64,000 bases of DNA from Alphaproteobacteria bacterium (GTDB lineage Bacteria > Pseudomonadota > Alphaproteobacteria > Micropepsales > Micropepsaceae). The position numbers and the translations under genes were made by a program. The notes below the pieces were generated by a model. It saw only the letters and a program-made list of their open reading frames with translations, ran no database searches and was not told where the DNA came from. The DNA lies in contig JANXXU010000015.1 of assembly GCA_025350465.1 (NCBI GenBank), positions 124,001 to 188,000 on the forward strand, given 5' to 3'. This document shows, one piece after another, positions 54,808 to 64,000 of this stretch (position 1 is its first letter; the number at the start of each line of letters is the position of its first letter).

Positions 54808-54841
54808 CAACGCGCGCCTCATTCTCAGCGGACCAAGCCCC

Positions 54842-56554
54842 ATGACTTTCGTCGGTTGGATTCAGATCGTCACCTTCTTTGCGCTCGTGGCCGTGACGGC
54901 GCCGCCGGTCGGCATTTTCATGGGACGCGTGTTCATGGGTGAGCGGACATTCCTCCACCCGGTGTTGGAGCCGATCGAGCGCGGCTTTTACTGGCTGGCC
55001 GGCGTTGATTCCAATAAGGGCCAGGATTGGCGCGCCTACGTCGTCGCGATGCTGATGTTCAGCGTCGTCGGCTTTCTGAGCCTCTACGCATTGCTGAGAT
55101 TTCAAGCGGGGCTTCCGCTCAACCCATCTGGTTTCGGTCAGGTCTCGCCGGACATGGCGTTCAACACGGCCATCAGCTTCCTGACCAATACCAATTGGCA
55201 AAGCTATAGCGGCGAATCGACGATGAGCCACCTCAGCCAGATGGCGGGGCTCACGGTTCACAACTTCCTCTCAGCCGCGACCGGCATTGCGCTTGCGATT
55301 GCGCTTACGCGCGCATTCGCGAGATCGCAGATGCGCGAGCTCGGCAATTTCTGGGTCGATCTCACGCGTTGCACGCTTTACATTCTTCTGCCGCTCTCGA
55401 TCGTCATCGCCCTGGCATTGATCCTCCTCGGCCTGCCTCAGACGTTGCTGCCGTGGGTGAAGGTGACGACGCTCGAAGGCATCCAACAGACACTTTCGAT
55501 GGGTCCGGTCGCTTCGCAAATCGCGATCAAGCAGCTGGGAACGAACGGCGGCGGGTTCTTCAACGCCAACAGCGCACACCCCTTCGAGAGCCCGAACGCC
55601 TGGACGAACCTCATCGAAATGTGGGCGCTCCTCGTCATCGGATTCGGTCTGACGTTCACCTTCGGGCGGATGGTCGGCGACAAGCGCCAGGGTTATGTCC
55701 TGGCCGCCGTCATGGCGGTTCTTTTGGTTTCGGGATCGATCGCGGCGTATGTCGCCGAGAGTTCGGGCAATCCGATCGTGACGGCGGCGGGTGTCGATCC
55801 TTCGCTTGGAAACATGGAAGGCAAAGAGGTTCGATTCGGAACGGCGCTCAGTTCCACGTTTGCGGCGATCACGACCGGTACGTCCTGTGGCGCCGTCAAC
55901 TCGATGCACGACAGCTTCACGCCGCTCGGCGGCATGGTGCCGCTGTTCCTGATCGAGCTCGGCGAAGTCCTGCCCGGCGGTGTCGGTTCGGGCCTCTATG
56001 GCATTCTCGTCTTCGCGATCATCGCTGTTTTCGTCGCTGGGCTGATGGTCGGGCGAACACCCGAATATCTCGGCAAGAAGATCGGCGCGCGGGAAATGAA
56101 GCTCGCGGTGCTCGCCATCCTCATCTTACCCGTGTCGATTTTGGGTTTGACGGCGATCGCGGCGGTGCTCGACGCGGGCAAGGCCGGACCACTGAACACC
56201 GGCCCGCACGGCTTCAGCGAGATTCTCTATGCCTTCTCCTCGGCAACGGGCAACAACGGCTCGGCCTTTGCTGGCCTCACTGCCAGCACGCCGTTCTACA
56301 ACGTGATGCTCGCCATCGCCATGCTGCTCGGCCGCTTTGCCTACATCGTGCCGATGATGGCGATCGCGGGCTCCATTGCGACGAAAATCAAGACGCCAAT
56401 CGCCGCCGGCACGTTCCCGACCGACAATTCGCTCTTCGTCGGCCTCGTCATCGGCGTGATCTTGATCACGGGCGGCTTGCAGTTTTTTCCGGCGCTCGCA
56501 CTTGGTCCCATTGCGGAGCATTTCATGATGATGGCCGGCCATCTTTCGCCATAG
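54842..56554 (+). CDS. kdpA: Potassium-transporting ATPase subunit A
   Basis: KdpA is the potassium-selective channel-like subunit, with ten TM segments and four selectivity-filter loops. In 570 residues it shows [48 protein letters not shown] and [13 protein letters not shown], which are the four filter regions. Homology suggests high-affinity potassium uptake. Confidence 0.97.
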   Translation: MTFVGWIQIVTFFALVAVTAPPVGIFMGRVFMGERTFLHPVLEPIERGFYWLAGVDSNKGQDWRAYVVAMLMFSVVGFLSLYALLRFQAGLPLNPSGFGQVSPDMAFNTAISFLTNTNWQSYSGESTMSHLSQMAGLTVHNFLSAATGIALAIALTRAFARSQMRELGNFWVDLTRCTLYILLPLSIVIALALILLGLPQTLLPWVKVTTLEGIQQTLSMGPVASQIAIKQLGTNGGGFFNANSAHPFESPNAWTNLIEMWALLVIGFGLTFTFGRMVGDKRQGYVLAAVMAVLLVSGSIAAYVAESSGNPIVTAAGVDPSLGNMEGKEVRFGTALSSTFAAITTGTSCGAVNSMHDSFTPLGGMVPLFLIELGEVLPGGVGSGLYGILVFAIIAVFVAGLMVGRTPEYLGKKIGAREMKLAVLAILILPVSILGLTAIAAVLDAGKAGPLNTGPHGFSEILYAFSSATGNNGSAFAGLTASTPFYNVMLAIAMLLGRFAYIVPMMAIAGSIATKIKTPIAAGTFPTDNSLFVGLVIGVILITGGLQFFPALALGPIAEHFMMMAGHLSP

Positions 56555-56581
56555 CAACAACCTCGCACTGAGAACACAAAC

Positions 56582-58615
56582 ATGATCGCCAAGGCCGCCC
56601 GCAAGGCTTCCGCTTTCGACTCGAGTCTGCTGGTTCGTGCCGTGGGCGACGCGTTTCTGAAGCTCGATCCGCGCAAGCTCGCGCGCAACCCGGTCATCTT
56701 CGTCACCGAGATCGTTACCGTTTTGGTCACGATCTTGGCGGTGCGCGATCTTTTCAGCGGCGGGCCGCTTTGGTTCAGCGGACAAATTGCGCTGTGGCTG
56801 TGGTTCACGGTGTTGTTCGCGACCTTTGCCGAAGCGGTCGCCGAGGGCCGTGGCAAAGCCCAAGCCGACGCGCTGCGGCGTACCCGTACACAGGGGCAAG
56901 CCAAACGTCTTAGCGATCCAAAGAATCGCGGGCGCTTCGAGAAAATCGGTTCGAACGCTCTGAAGGTCGGCGATGTCATTATCGTCGAGGCGAACGACGT
57001 GATTCCCTCCGATGGCGACATCATCGAAGGCGTCGCCTCGGTCAATGAAAGCGCGATCACGGGCGAATCCGCGCCCGTCATTCGTGAGGCGGGCGGCGAC
57101 CGCTCGGCCGTGACCGGAGGTACGCAAGTACTTTCCGACTGGATCGTCGTTCGCATCACGGCGGCGCCGGGCGAGACGTTTATCGACCGTATGATCGCGC
57201 TCGTCGAGGGCGCGAAACGCCAGAAGACACCGAACGAGATTGCGCTGGACGTGCTGCTCGCGGGACTCACGCTGATCTTTGTGCTGGTGGTCGTAACGAT
57301 CGTCGGCCTTGCGTCCTATGCGGGCGCGCATGTGTCTGTGACGACGTTGGTCGCTTTGTTCATTACGTTGATCCCGACGACGATCGGTGGGCTGCTCTCG
57401 GCAATCGGCATCGCCGGAATGGACCGACTGGTGCGTTTCAACGTGATCGCGACCTCGGGACGCGCCGTCGAAGCTGCGGGCGATGTCGATACGCTTCTGC
57501 TCGATAAGACCGGAACGATCACCTTCGGCAACCGCATGGCAGACGAGCTCGTGGCTGTTGCCGGGGTGCCGCCGCGCGACCTCGCAGAAGCGGCCCTCCT
57601 ATCGTCGCTTGCCGACCTGACACCGGAAGGCCGCTCGATCGTCGAGTTTGTGAACTCCAAAGCCGGGATCAAAAATCCGGATCTCGGCGGGAAAAAGGTC
57701 GACTTCGTTGCCTTTACAGCCCAGACCAGGATTTCCGGCGCCGACATCGATGGCGTTCCGTATCGCAAGGGCGCTGTCGACAGTGTTCTAGCGGCCATCG
57801 GCGCCACGGCGCCGCCGGACTTCGCGGCGGCAGTTGAGCGCATCGCGCGCACCGGCGGGACGCCTCTCGCGGTCGCCAAGGGCAAGCAGCTGCTCGGCGT
57901 CATCCATCTCAAGGACATCGTTAAGCCCGACATCAAGGAGCGCTTTGCGGCGTTGCGCGCCATGGGCATCAAGACCGTCATGGTGACCGGCGATAACAAG
58001 ATCACCGCGGCGGCGATCGCGAGCGAGGCGGGCGTCGACGAGTTCATTGCGCAAGCGACGCCCGAGGACAAGCTCAGCTACATCCGCAAGGCGCAAGAAG
58101 GCGGGCGCCTGGTGGGGATGTGCGGCGACGGCACGAACGACGCGCCGGCGCTGGCCCAAGCCGATGTCGGCATCGCCCTCCAATCCGGCACGCAAGCTGC
58201 GCGCGAGGCTGCCAACATGGTCGACCTCGACTCTACCCCGACGAAGCTGATCGAGGTCGTCGAAATCGGCAAACAGATGTTGATGACTCGCGGCGCTTTG
58301 ACGACGTTCTCGATCGCCAACGACGTAGCCAAATATTTTGCCATCATCCCGGTGCTGTTCGTGTCGACCTATCCGGAGCTGAAGGCTTTGAATGTGATGG
58401 GGTTGAACCAAGACACGGCGATTATCTCGGCGGTGATCTTCAACGCCTTGATCATCATTGCATTGATTCCGCTGGCCCTGCGCGGCGTCAAGTACCGCCC
58501 GCTCGGCGCCGCAGCCGTGCTGCGCAACAATCTCCTGATCTACGGCCTCGGCGGTATCATTGCCCCGTTCATCGGCATCAAGCTTGTCGACCTTTTCGTA
58601 AACCTGTTTGTCTGA
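56582..58615 (+). CDS. kdpB: Potassium-transporting ATPase subunit B
   Basis: KdpB is the P-type ATPase subunit. The phosphorylated aspartate is D308 in [21 protein letters not shown], the metal-binding TM region with LIPTTIGGL, and [18 protein letters not shown] are all present. Length is 677 residues. It precedes kdpC. Confidence 0.98.
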   Translation: MIAKAARKASAFDSSLLVRAVGDAFLKLDPRKLARNPVIFVTEIVTVLVTILAVRDLFSGGPLWFSGQIALWLWFTVLFATFAEAVAEGRGKAQADALRRTRTQGQAKRLSDPKNRGRFEKIGSNALKVGDVIIVEANDVIPSDGDIIEGVASVNESAITGESAPVIREAGGDRSAVTGGTQVLSDWIVVRITAAPGETFIDRMIALVEGAKRQKTPNEIALDVLLAGLTLIFVLVVVTIVGLASYAGAHVSVTTLVALFITLIPTTIGGLLSAIGIAGMDRLVRFNVIATSGRAVEAAGDVDTLLLDKTGTITFGNRMADELVAVAGVPPRDLAEAALLSSLADLTPEGRSIVEFVNSKAGIKNPDLGGKKVDFVAFTAQTRISGADIDGVPYRKGAVDSVLAAIGATAPPDFAAAVERIARTGGTPLAVAKGKQLLGVIHLKDIVKPDIKERFAALRAMGIKTVMVTGDNKITAAAIASEAGVDEFIAQATPEDKLSYIRKAQEGGRLVGMCGDGTNDAPALAQADVGIALQSGTQAAREAANMVDLDSTPTKLIEVVEIGKQMLMTRGALTTFSIANDVAKYFAIIPVLFVSTYPELKALNVMGLNQDTAIISAVIFNALIIIALIPLALRGVKYRPLGAAAVLRNNLLIYGLGGIIAPFIGIKLVDLFVNLFV

Positions 58616-58628
58616 GCGGAGCACAGCC

Positions 58629-59204
58629 ATGAACCCCGTCGAACACATTCGCCCGGCGATCGTCATGATCGTTCTCTTCACGATCTTGACTGGCCTTATC
58701 TATCCGCTCGCAATGACCGGGATCGCGCAAGTCATTGCTCCGGACTCGGCGAACGGAAGTATCGTGACCGTGGACGGCAAGGCCGTAGGCTCACAACTGA
58801 TCGGCCAGCTGTTCACGAAGGACAATTACTTTTGGCCGCGGCCGTCGGCGGCGGGCGATAAGGGCTATGACGCCGCGTCGTCGAGCGGCTCAAATTTCGG
58901 GCCGACGTCGGCCAAGTTGATGGCGCGAATCAAATCTGAAGCGGCGCGCTATCCCGGCGACGGCCCGGTGCCTGGCGATGCCGTCACAGCCTCGGGGTCG
59001 GGTCTTGATCCACATATTTCGCCCGAGAACGCTCATCGCCAGGCAGCACGTGTGGCAAAGGCTCGCGGCATGACGGTCGACCAAGTCAATGCCTTGATCG
59101 ATGCACGTACCGAAGGCCGCGTGCTCGGATTTGTCGGCGAACCGCGCGTCAACGTGTTGGCGCTCAACATTGCTTTGGACGCTGCAACTTCTCCCGCCAA
59201 ATAG
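58629..59204 (+). CDS. kdpC: Potassium-transporting ATPase subunit C
   Basis: KdpC is a single-TM subunit needed for assembly. From the ATG at 58629 (CGGAG upstream) the 191-residue protein shows the TM segment [20 protein letters not shown], then [18 protein letters not shown] and [22 protein letters not shown]. The upstream alternative at 58608 lies within kdpB. Confidence 0.96.
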   Translation: MNPVEHIRPAIVMIVLFTILTGLIYPLAMTGIAQVIAPDSANGSIVTVDGKAVGSQLIGQLFTKDNYFWPRPSAAGDKGYDAASSSGSNFGPTSAKLMARIKSEAARYPGDGPVPGDAVTASGSGLDPHISPENAHRQAARVAKARGMTVDQVNALIDARTEGRVLGFVGEPRVNVLALNIALDAATSPAK

Positions 59205-59216
59205 TATTGTGCCCGG

Positions 59217-61904
59217 ATGACAGATACCGGCGAACCGCGGCGGCCCGAACCCGAAGCGCTTCTCGAAGCGGCCGCACGCGAAGGGCGGGGCCGTCTTAAG
59301 GTCTATCTCGGCATGGCGCCGGGCGTCGGCAAGACCTATGCCATGCTCGAAGGGGCACGGCGGGCGAAGCTGCAAGGGGTTGACGTGCTTATCGGCGTCG
59401 TCGAGACGCATGGGCGTGCAGAAACCGAGGCGCTGCTCGAAGACTTCGAGATTCTGCCGCGTAAGTCCGTCATCTATCACGGTCACAAGCTTACCGAATT
59501 CGACATCGACGCTGCTTTGGCGCGTCGGCCAAAACTCCTCATCGTTGATGAGTACGCGCACACGAACGCGCCCGAGAGCCGCCATCCGAAGCGCTGGCAA
59601 GACATTGAAGAGTTGATCAAAGCCGGCATTGACGTCGATACGGCGCTCAACATTCAGCATCTCGAAGGGCTGAACGACGTCGTCGCACGGATCACCGGTG
59701 TTCGCGTGCGCGAAACTATTCCCGATCATGTGCTGGAGAAAGCTGACGAGCTTGAGCTGATCGATCTGACGCCGGAGGAGCTGACGGCGCGGCTGAAGGA
59801 AGGCAAGGTCTATGGGGGCGAACTTGCTGGCCGAGCGCTTGAAAGCTTCTTCAAACCTGGAAATCTGAGCGCATTGCGCGAGTTGGCGCTGCGACGGACG
59901 GCCGAACGCGTCGACGATCAGATGGTCGGGTACATGCGCTCTCATGCAATCGAAGGTCCGTGGGCGGCCAGCGAGCGGCTGATGGCGCTGGTCGGACCGG
60001 ACGGCAATGGCACGTTCGTTGTGCGGGCGACACATCGCCTTGCCGAGCAATTGAAAGCGCCGTGGATCGTCGTGACAGTCGAGACGCCGGAGCAGTCGGT
60101 GCGCGGCGGCGGCGGCGTGAACGAGGCCATGTCACTCGCGCTGTCGTTGGGCGGGCGAACCGAACGATTGGTCGATGGTGACCTGCCGGCCGCGATTCTT
60201 CGCTGTGCACGCAAAAGGAACGTGACACAGATCGTTGTCGGGCGCTCGCGCGCAAGTTGGTTGCGCGAGCTGGTGCACCGCTCTCTTCCGCAGGAGCTGG
60301 TGCGGCGCAGTCAAGGTGTCGCCGTTCACGTGATCACCGCAAAGGAGGAACGAACGCGGCCACCGTTCCTAAATTGGCCGAAATGGTCGTCGGATTGGCA
60401 GACGGTTTTGATCGCGTTCGTCGCTGTCGCTCTTGTCGTCGGCGCTGGCGTTGCGATTCCGGACCTCGGCGAACGATCGATCATCTCAATGTTGCTATTG
60501 GCGGCGGTACTGCTCAGTGCGGTACAGGGAGGATTCGGAGCTTCGATCTTTGCGGCGCTGCTTGCATTCCTTGCCTACAACTTCTTTTTTACGGCACCTC
60601 ACTACACATTTGCCGTGAAGGACTGGAGCGATGTTCTTGCGCTGTTCGTGTTTCTCGTCGTTGCTGTGACGGCCGGGACTCTGGCGGGCCGAACGCGAGA
60701 TCAAGCGTTAGCGGCGCGTAACCGCATGTCGGCGATGCAGACATTGTTCGATTTCTCGCGTCGCCTCGGCGGAACAGTCGACGTGATCGATCTGACGCAT
60801 GCGATCGTGCTTCAGGCGCATCGTCTCACCGAGAAGTCGACGATGCTGCTCCAGCCGGAGGGCGGCGATCTGGCGATCCGCTATTCATGGCCGCCGGAAG
60901 ACGTGCTCGACACTGCAAGCTGGGCCGCGGCACGGTGGGCGCATATTCATGGCGAGCCGGCCGGCAAAGGGACAGGCACGTTACCCTCGGCTTCTTGGTA
61001 TTTTCTGCCGCTTAAGACGGCGCGCAGCAAGGTTGGCGTCTTCGGAATTGCGCTCGGACCGTCTGGTCTCAATCCTGAAGTCGCGCAGACGCTCGATGCG
61101 ATGCTTGATCTTGCTGCCGTGGCTCTTGAGCGGGTGATGCTGGTGGCCGATGCGACGCGGGCCGAAGCTTTGGCGGAGACAGAGCGTCTGCGCTCGGCTT
61201 TGCTGTCGTCGATCTCGCACGATTTGCGCACGCCGCTGACGGCGATCTTAGGCTCTGTCACCGCGTTGCGCGCGACGCCGGAAGCGTTCGACGTTGCGGC
61301 GCGCGAAGATCTCCTGGCGACCATTCAGGAAGAAGCGGAGCGACTTGATCGCTTCGTGCGCAATTTGCTCGATATGACGCGGCTGGAATCCGGCGCACTT
61401 GACTTCAAGCGCGAATGGTTCAGTGCGAACGATGTGACCGATGCGGTGACACGCCGCTTCGCCAAGCACGTGGGTGAAAAGCGCATCGTTACGATTGTTC
61501 ACCCAAACTTGCCGTTTTTGCGCGCGGATTTCGTACTCTTGGAGACGACGTTGTTCAATCTGCTCGACAATGCGGTGAAACACGCCGAGGGCGCCCGCAA
61601 CATCACGCTGACGGCGCTTCAACGCGACAAGCGAATCTGCTTTGAGGTGCGCGACGACGGACCGGGCATTACGCCGGAGGATATGCCGCGGCTCTTCGAT
61701 AAATTCTTTCGTGTGCAGCGCGGAGATACCGCGGTTGCGGGAACGGGGCTGGGCCTGGCGATCTGCAAGGGCTTGGTCGAAGCGATGGGCGGGGACATTT
61801 CGGTCGTCAGCCCGCTGGCCCAGGGGCGTGGCGCAGCCTTTACCGTTTGCTTTCCGATCGAGAAACAACCGGAGCCAAATAGCGAACTCGAGGCGCAGGC
61901 ATGA
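59217..61904 (+). CDS. kdpD: Osmosensitive potassium channel sensor kinase KdpD
   Basis: KdpD is the sensor kinase of the Kdp system. In 895 residues it has an N-terminal KdpD domain with GMAPGVGKTYAML and LIVDEYAHTNAPESRHPKRW, a universal-stress-like domain (IVVGRSRASW), four TM helices (about 400-500), a GAF-like segment, HisKA with H668 (SSISHDLRTPLTAILGS) and HATPase motifs (LLDNAVKHA, DDGPGI, GTGLGLAICKG). It overlaps kdpE by four bases. Confidence 0.97.
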   Translation: MTDTGEPRRPEPEALLEAAAREGRGRLKVYLGMAPGVGKTYAMLEGARRAKLQGVDVLIGVVETHGRAETEALLEDFEILPRKSVIYHGHKLTEFDIDAALARRPKLLIVDEYAHTNAPESRHPKRWQDIEELIKAGIDVDTALNIQHLEGLNDVVARITGVRVRETIPDHVLEKADELELIDLTPEELTARLKEGKVYGGELAGRALESFFKPGNLSALRELALRRTAERVDDQMVGYMRSHAIEGPWAASERLMALVGPDGNGTFVVRATHRLAEQLKAPWIVVTVETPEQSVRGGGGVNEAMSLALSLGGRTERLVDGDLPAAILRCARKRNVTQIVVGRSRASWLRELVHRSLPQELVRRSQGVAVHVITAKEERTRPPFLNWPKWSSDWQTVLIAFVAVALVVGAGVAIPDLGERSIISMLLLAAVLLSAVQGGFGASIFAALLAFLAYNFFFTAPHYTFAVKDWSDVLALFVFLVVAVTAGTLAGRTRDQALAARNRMSAMQTLFDFSRRLGGTVDVIDLTHAIVLQAHRLTEKSTMLLQPEGGDLAIRYSWPPEDVLDTASWAAARWAHIHGEPAGKGTGTLPSASWYFLPLKTARSKVGVFGIALGPSGLNPEVAQTLDAMLDLAAVALERVMLVADATRAEALAETERLRSALLSSISHDLRTPLTAILGSVTALRATPEAFDVAAREDLLATIQEEAERLDRFVRNLLDMTRLESGALDFKREWFSANDVTDAVTRRFAKHVGEKRIVTIVHPNLPFLRADFVLLETTLFNLLDNAVKHAEGARNITLTALQRDKRICFEVRDDGPGITPEDMPRLFDKFFRVQRGDTAVAGTGLGLAICKGLVEAMGGDISVVSPLAQGRGAAFTVCFPIEKQPEPNSELEAQA

Positions 61905-62590
61905 CGGCGCAAAAGATCCGCGTCCTAATCGTCGACGACGAGCCGCAGATTCTGCGCTTTCTGCGCACGACACTGAGCGCTAACGGTTTCGATGTGGTGG
62001 AAGCGGCAACGGGCGCTGAAGCGTTGCGCCATGCCGCCGCCGATGCGCCCGATGTGATCGTTCTCGATCTCGGCCTGCCGGATATGGACGGCAAGGACGT
62101 CATCAAGAAGCTGCGCGAATGGAGCCAGACACCGGTCGTCGTTCTGTCTGCGCGGGCGCGCGAGCTGGAAAAAATCGAGGCGCTCGACGCCGGCGCCGAC
62201 GACTACGTCAACAAGCCGTTCGGGATCGGTGAGTTGATGGCGCGGTTGCGCGCAGCACTGCGCCACCGCCTCATGCGTGAAGGTTCGCCGCCCATCTTCA
62301 AGATCGGCGCCCTCACGGTCGATCTGGTGAAACGTTCGGTGAAACGCGGGTCGGGTCAGGTCCATCTCACGCCCAAGGAATACGATCTGTTGCGCGTGTT
62401 CGTGCAAAACGCCGGCAAGGTCGTGACGCAGCGCCAGTTGCTCGAAGCTGTGTGGGGTCCAGCGCATGTCGCAGATGCAAGCTATCTGCGCGTCTACATC
62501 GGCCAGCTGAGGCGCAAGATCGAAGCTGAGGGCGAGCCCGAGATCATTGAGAACGAGCCTGGTGTCGGGTACCGCTTGAGGGACGAATAG
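61901..62590 (+). CDS. kdpE: Response regulator KdpE
   Basis: KdpE is the OmpR-type regulator of kdp genes. The 229-residue protein has receiver acids D12-D13, phosphoacceptor D56 (VLDLGLPDMDG), the switch VVLSARA and K-containing DYVNKPFG, and a winged helix with LTPKEYDLLRVFV and GVGYRLRDE. It ends the operon. Confidence 0.97.
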   Translation: MTAQKIRVLIVDDEPQILRFLRTTLSANGFDVVEAATGAEALRHAAADAPDVIVLDLGLPDMDGKDVIKKLREWSQTPVVVLSARARELEKIEALDAGADDYVNKPFGIGELMARLRAALRHRLMREGSPPIFKIGALTVDLVKRSVKRGSGQVHLTPKEYDLLRVFVQNAGKVVTQRQLLEAVWGPAHVADASYLRVYIGQLRRKIEAEGEPEIIENEPGVGYRLRDE

Positions 62591-62690
62591 AGTTGAGCTT
62601 CCGCCTTTACGCCCTCCTTATCCGTAGCGCAGGAAATCCATACAGAAGACTTACGCTAGCCGCGGCTAGGCTCGATCGAGGCGAATTTCC

Positions 62691-63071
62691 ATGCGTCCGA
62701 TTCTACAGCGATGGCTCGACGAAGGCCGACTTGACGTCGGCGCCCCACTTGCGTGGGCGATCGGCGCGGCGTCAGTCGCAAGCGTGTTTGCCGTCGTTGT
62801 TATCATCGTCAACTACGCGCCGCTCAACCGCGAGAGCGAGAAACGGATAGAAGCCGAGCTTCCGGCCGTGAATTATGAAACGGTCGGCGCATTGATCAGA
62901 GCGACAGGCCAAGCTTGCGAGCGCGTGTGTTCGATCGGACCCGGAAGGTCGCTAACGTCGGCAACAACTCTCGAGGTCGGCTGCGCGTCGCGAGCGGACG
63001 CGAACGCCTGCCTGACGCCGATCCACTACCGTGTCAGCGTCGAAGAGACGCCGGCGAGTCCGCAGCGCTAG
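62691..63071 (+). CDS. Small anchored four-cysteine protein, paralogue 3
   Basis: This 126-residue protein has one TM segment (AWAIGAASVASVFAVVVIIV) and a C-terminal domain matching the paralogues at 51051 and 51457: VGALIRATGQACERVCSIG, VGCAS, NACLTPIHYRVSV. The four cysteines are conserved. It starts 100 bases after kdpE and may be transcribed with the kdp operon. Confidence 0.7.
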   Translation: MRPILQRWLDEGRLDVGAPLAWAIGAASVASVFAVVVIIVNYAPLNRESEKRIEAELPAVNYETVGALIRATGQACERVCSIGPGRSLTSATTLEVGCASRADANACLTPIHYRVSVEETPASPQR

Positions 63072-63087
63072 CAAGGGCAGCGTGCTC

Positions 63088-64000
63088 TCATTTTCCGAAC
63101 ATGCCGCTGTAGCCGCCGGAGACGAGAGCGGAGGCGTCGGTCAGCGCGATGATCGCGTCGATGCCGCCGGGCGAGGCCATATATTTTGGCCGCCAGACAG
63201 GGTTGAATTTCTCTTTGTAGCGACGCAGGCCGGCGAAATTGTAAAATTGCTCGCCGTGGCCGAAGACCAGCGCGCCGACTTTGGCCCAAGCCGGCGCCAA
63301 TTTGCGCGCTTCGAGACCCGAGAGCGGCGCGAGCCCCAGATTGAACCAACGATAGCCTTGCGCCTTCGCCCAGAGGCACAGTTCGACGAACAGGAAATCC
63401 ATTGCCCCTTGCGGTGCGTCATTTGCCTGGCGCATCAGATCGACCGATGCTTCCTCATTCCTGGCCGACAGCAAGATGTTGGTAAAGGCTTTGATCTCGC
63501 CGTTCACCTTGAGGACGCCACAGGGCGAGCGCTGCAAATAGGCTTCATCGAAAAAACCGAGTGTAAAGCGCTTTTCGCGCGCGCCTTTGGTCTTCAGCCA
63601 TTCGTCTGAGATCCGTTTCAGCCTTGGTAGAATTGCCGAGACGCATTCTTTCGGCACGACTTCGAACACCGCGCCCTCTTTTTGCGCGCGGGCGCGGCTA
63701 TTTCGCAAATTTGCCCATTTTTTTCCGACGAGATCGAATTCGGCCAAGGGTACGCGCGCTTCTTCGCCGAGTTTCAGGAACGAGAAACCCAAATCAACAT
63801 AACGCTGCAAGTGCGCGGAATCTATTTGGTAGTAGACGGCGCGCACGTTGCGCGTGTCGCACATCTCGCGAAAACGCCAAATCAACTCGCCGGTGCGCTC
63901 CGGCGGGCCGACGGGGTCGCTGAACGTGATCCAACTTCGGCCTTGAACACCGAACATCAAAAAGGCGTCGCCGGTTTCCGAGAAGAGTAAGGATTTGTCG
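63088..64000 (-). CDS. MprF-like phosphatidylglycerol aminoacyltransferase domain (partial)
   Basis: The frame is open to the window end, so the 5' part is missing. The visible 304 residues match the C-terminal acyltransferase-like domain of MprF/DUF2156 proteins: VPLAEFDLVGKKWANLRNSRARAQKEG, ISDEWLKTKGAREKRFTLGFF, GAMDFLFVELCLWAKAQGYRWFNLGLAPLSGLE and KEKFNPVWRPKYM. Full-length members transfer lysine or alanine from tRNA to lipids and flip them. The membrane part would be off the window. Confidence 0.88.
   Translation of the reverse strand, partial: DKSLLFSETGDAFLMFGVQGRSWITFSDPVGPPERTGELIWRFREMCDTRNVRAVYYQIDSAHLQRYVDLGFSFLKLGEEARVPLAEFDLVGKKWANLRNSRARAQKEGAVFEVVPKECVSAILPRLKRISDEWLKTKGAREKRFTLGFFDEAYLQRSPCGVLKVNGEIKAFTNILLSARNEEASVDLMRQANDAPQGAMDFLFVELCLWAKAQGYRWFNLGLAPLSGLEARKLAPAWAKVGALVFGHGEQFYNFAGLRRYKEKFNPVWRPKYMASPGGIDAIIALTDASALVSGGYSGMFGK

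Overview
The window is a GC-rich chromosomal segment of an alphaproteobacterium, most likely a member of the Hyphomicrobiales (Rhizobiales). The evidence is the ruvCAB-ybgC-tolQRAB-pal-cpoB-tilS-ftsH-folP-glmM string, the DUF4164-zapA-6S RNA-fau neighbourhood, a ChpT phosphotransferase, an EipA-type DUF1134 protein and a serC leader RNA. No rRNA operon, prophage or CRISPR array was seen. Both ends cut a gene.

Layout. 1-1858: end of an ABC exporter and a paraoxonase-like lactonase. 1867-9991 (minus strand): a compact central-carbon cluster, tkt-gap-pgk-fba-thiE-efp-suhB plus an OmpA-domain protein. 10184-17887 (plus): DUF4164-zapA-6S RNA-5-FCL, a YmdB-like phosphoesterase with an inserted unknown gene, yebC and ruvCAB. 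18097-30476: the complete Tol-Pal envelope system followed by tilS, ftsH, folP, glmM and thiD. 30546-36087: an accessory stretch with a YqaA protein, a truncated FixL-like heme-PAS protein, a rhomboid protease and a roughly 1 kb scar between an intact tRNA-Glu and a copy of its 3' half, followed by rluD. 36206-42962: rpoH, rsgA, purA, serA and serC with its leader RNA. 43129-53934: another accessory stretch with a secreted repeat-module protein, two tandem glycosyltransferase-like genes, a hybrid sensor kinase, eipA, cysQ, chpT, a cluster of small membrane proteins and a frameshifted porin. 54047-62590: the kdpFABCDE potassium-uptake operon with extra micro-proteins ahead of it. 62691-64000: a further small membrane paralogue and the end of an MprF-like lipid aminoacyltransferase.

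How it works together. Most of the window is housekeeping: glycolysis and pentose phosphate steps, serine and purine synthesis, Holliday junction resolution, envelope tethering and proteolysis. The unusual material sits in the two accessory stretches. The points I consider most worth checking are: (1) the truncated kinase with an intact FixL heme-pocket signature; (2) the tRNA-Glu scar with an IS1-like fragment and a palindrome/direct-repeat cluster; (3) a three-member family of small anchored proteins with four conserved cysteines, two members near chpT and one directly after kdpE; (4) a secreted protein with two copies of a roughly 60-residue module beside paired glycosyltransferases; (5) thiE, which appears to start at ATC; (6) a gene inserted at the 3' end of the YmdB-like gene that left a copy of the old 3' end behind.
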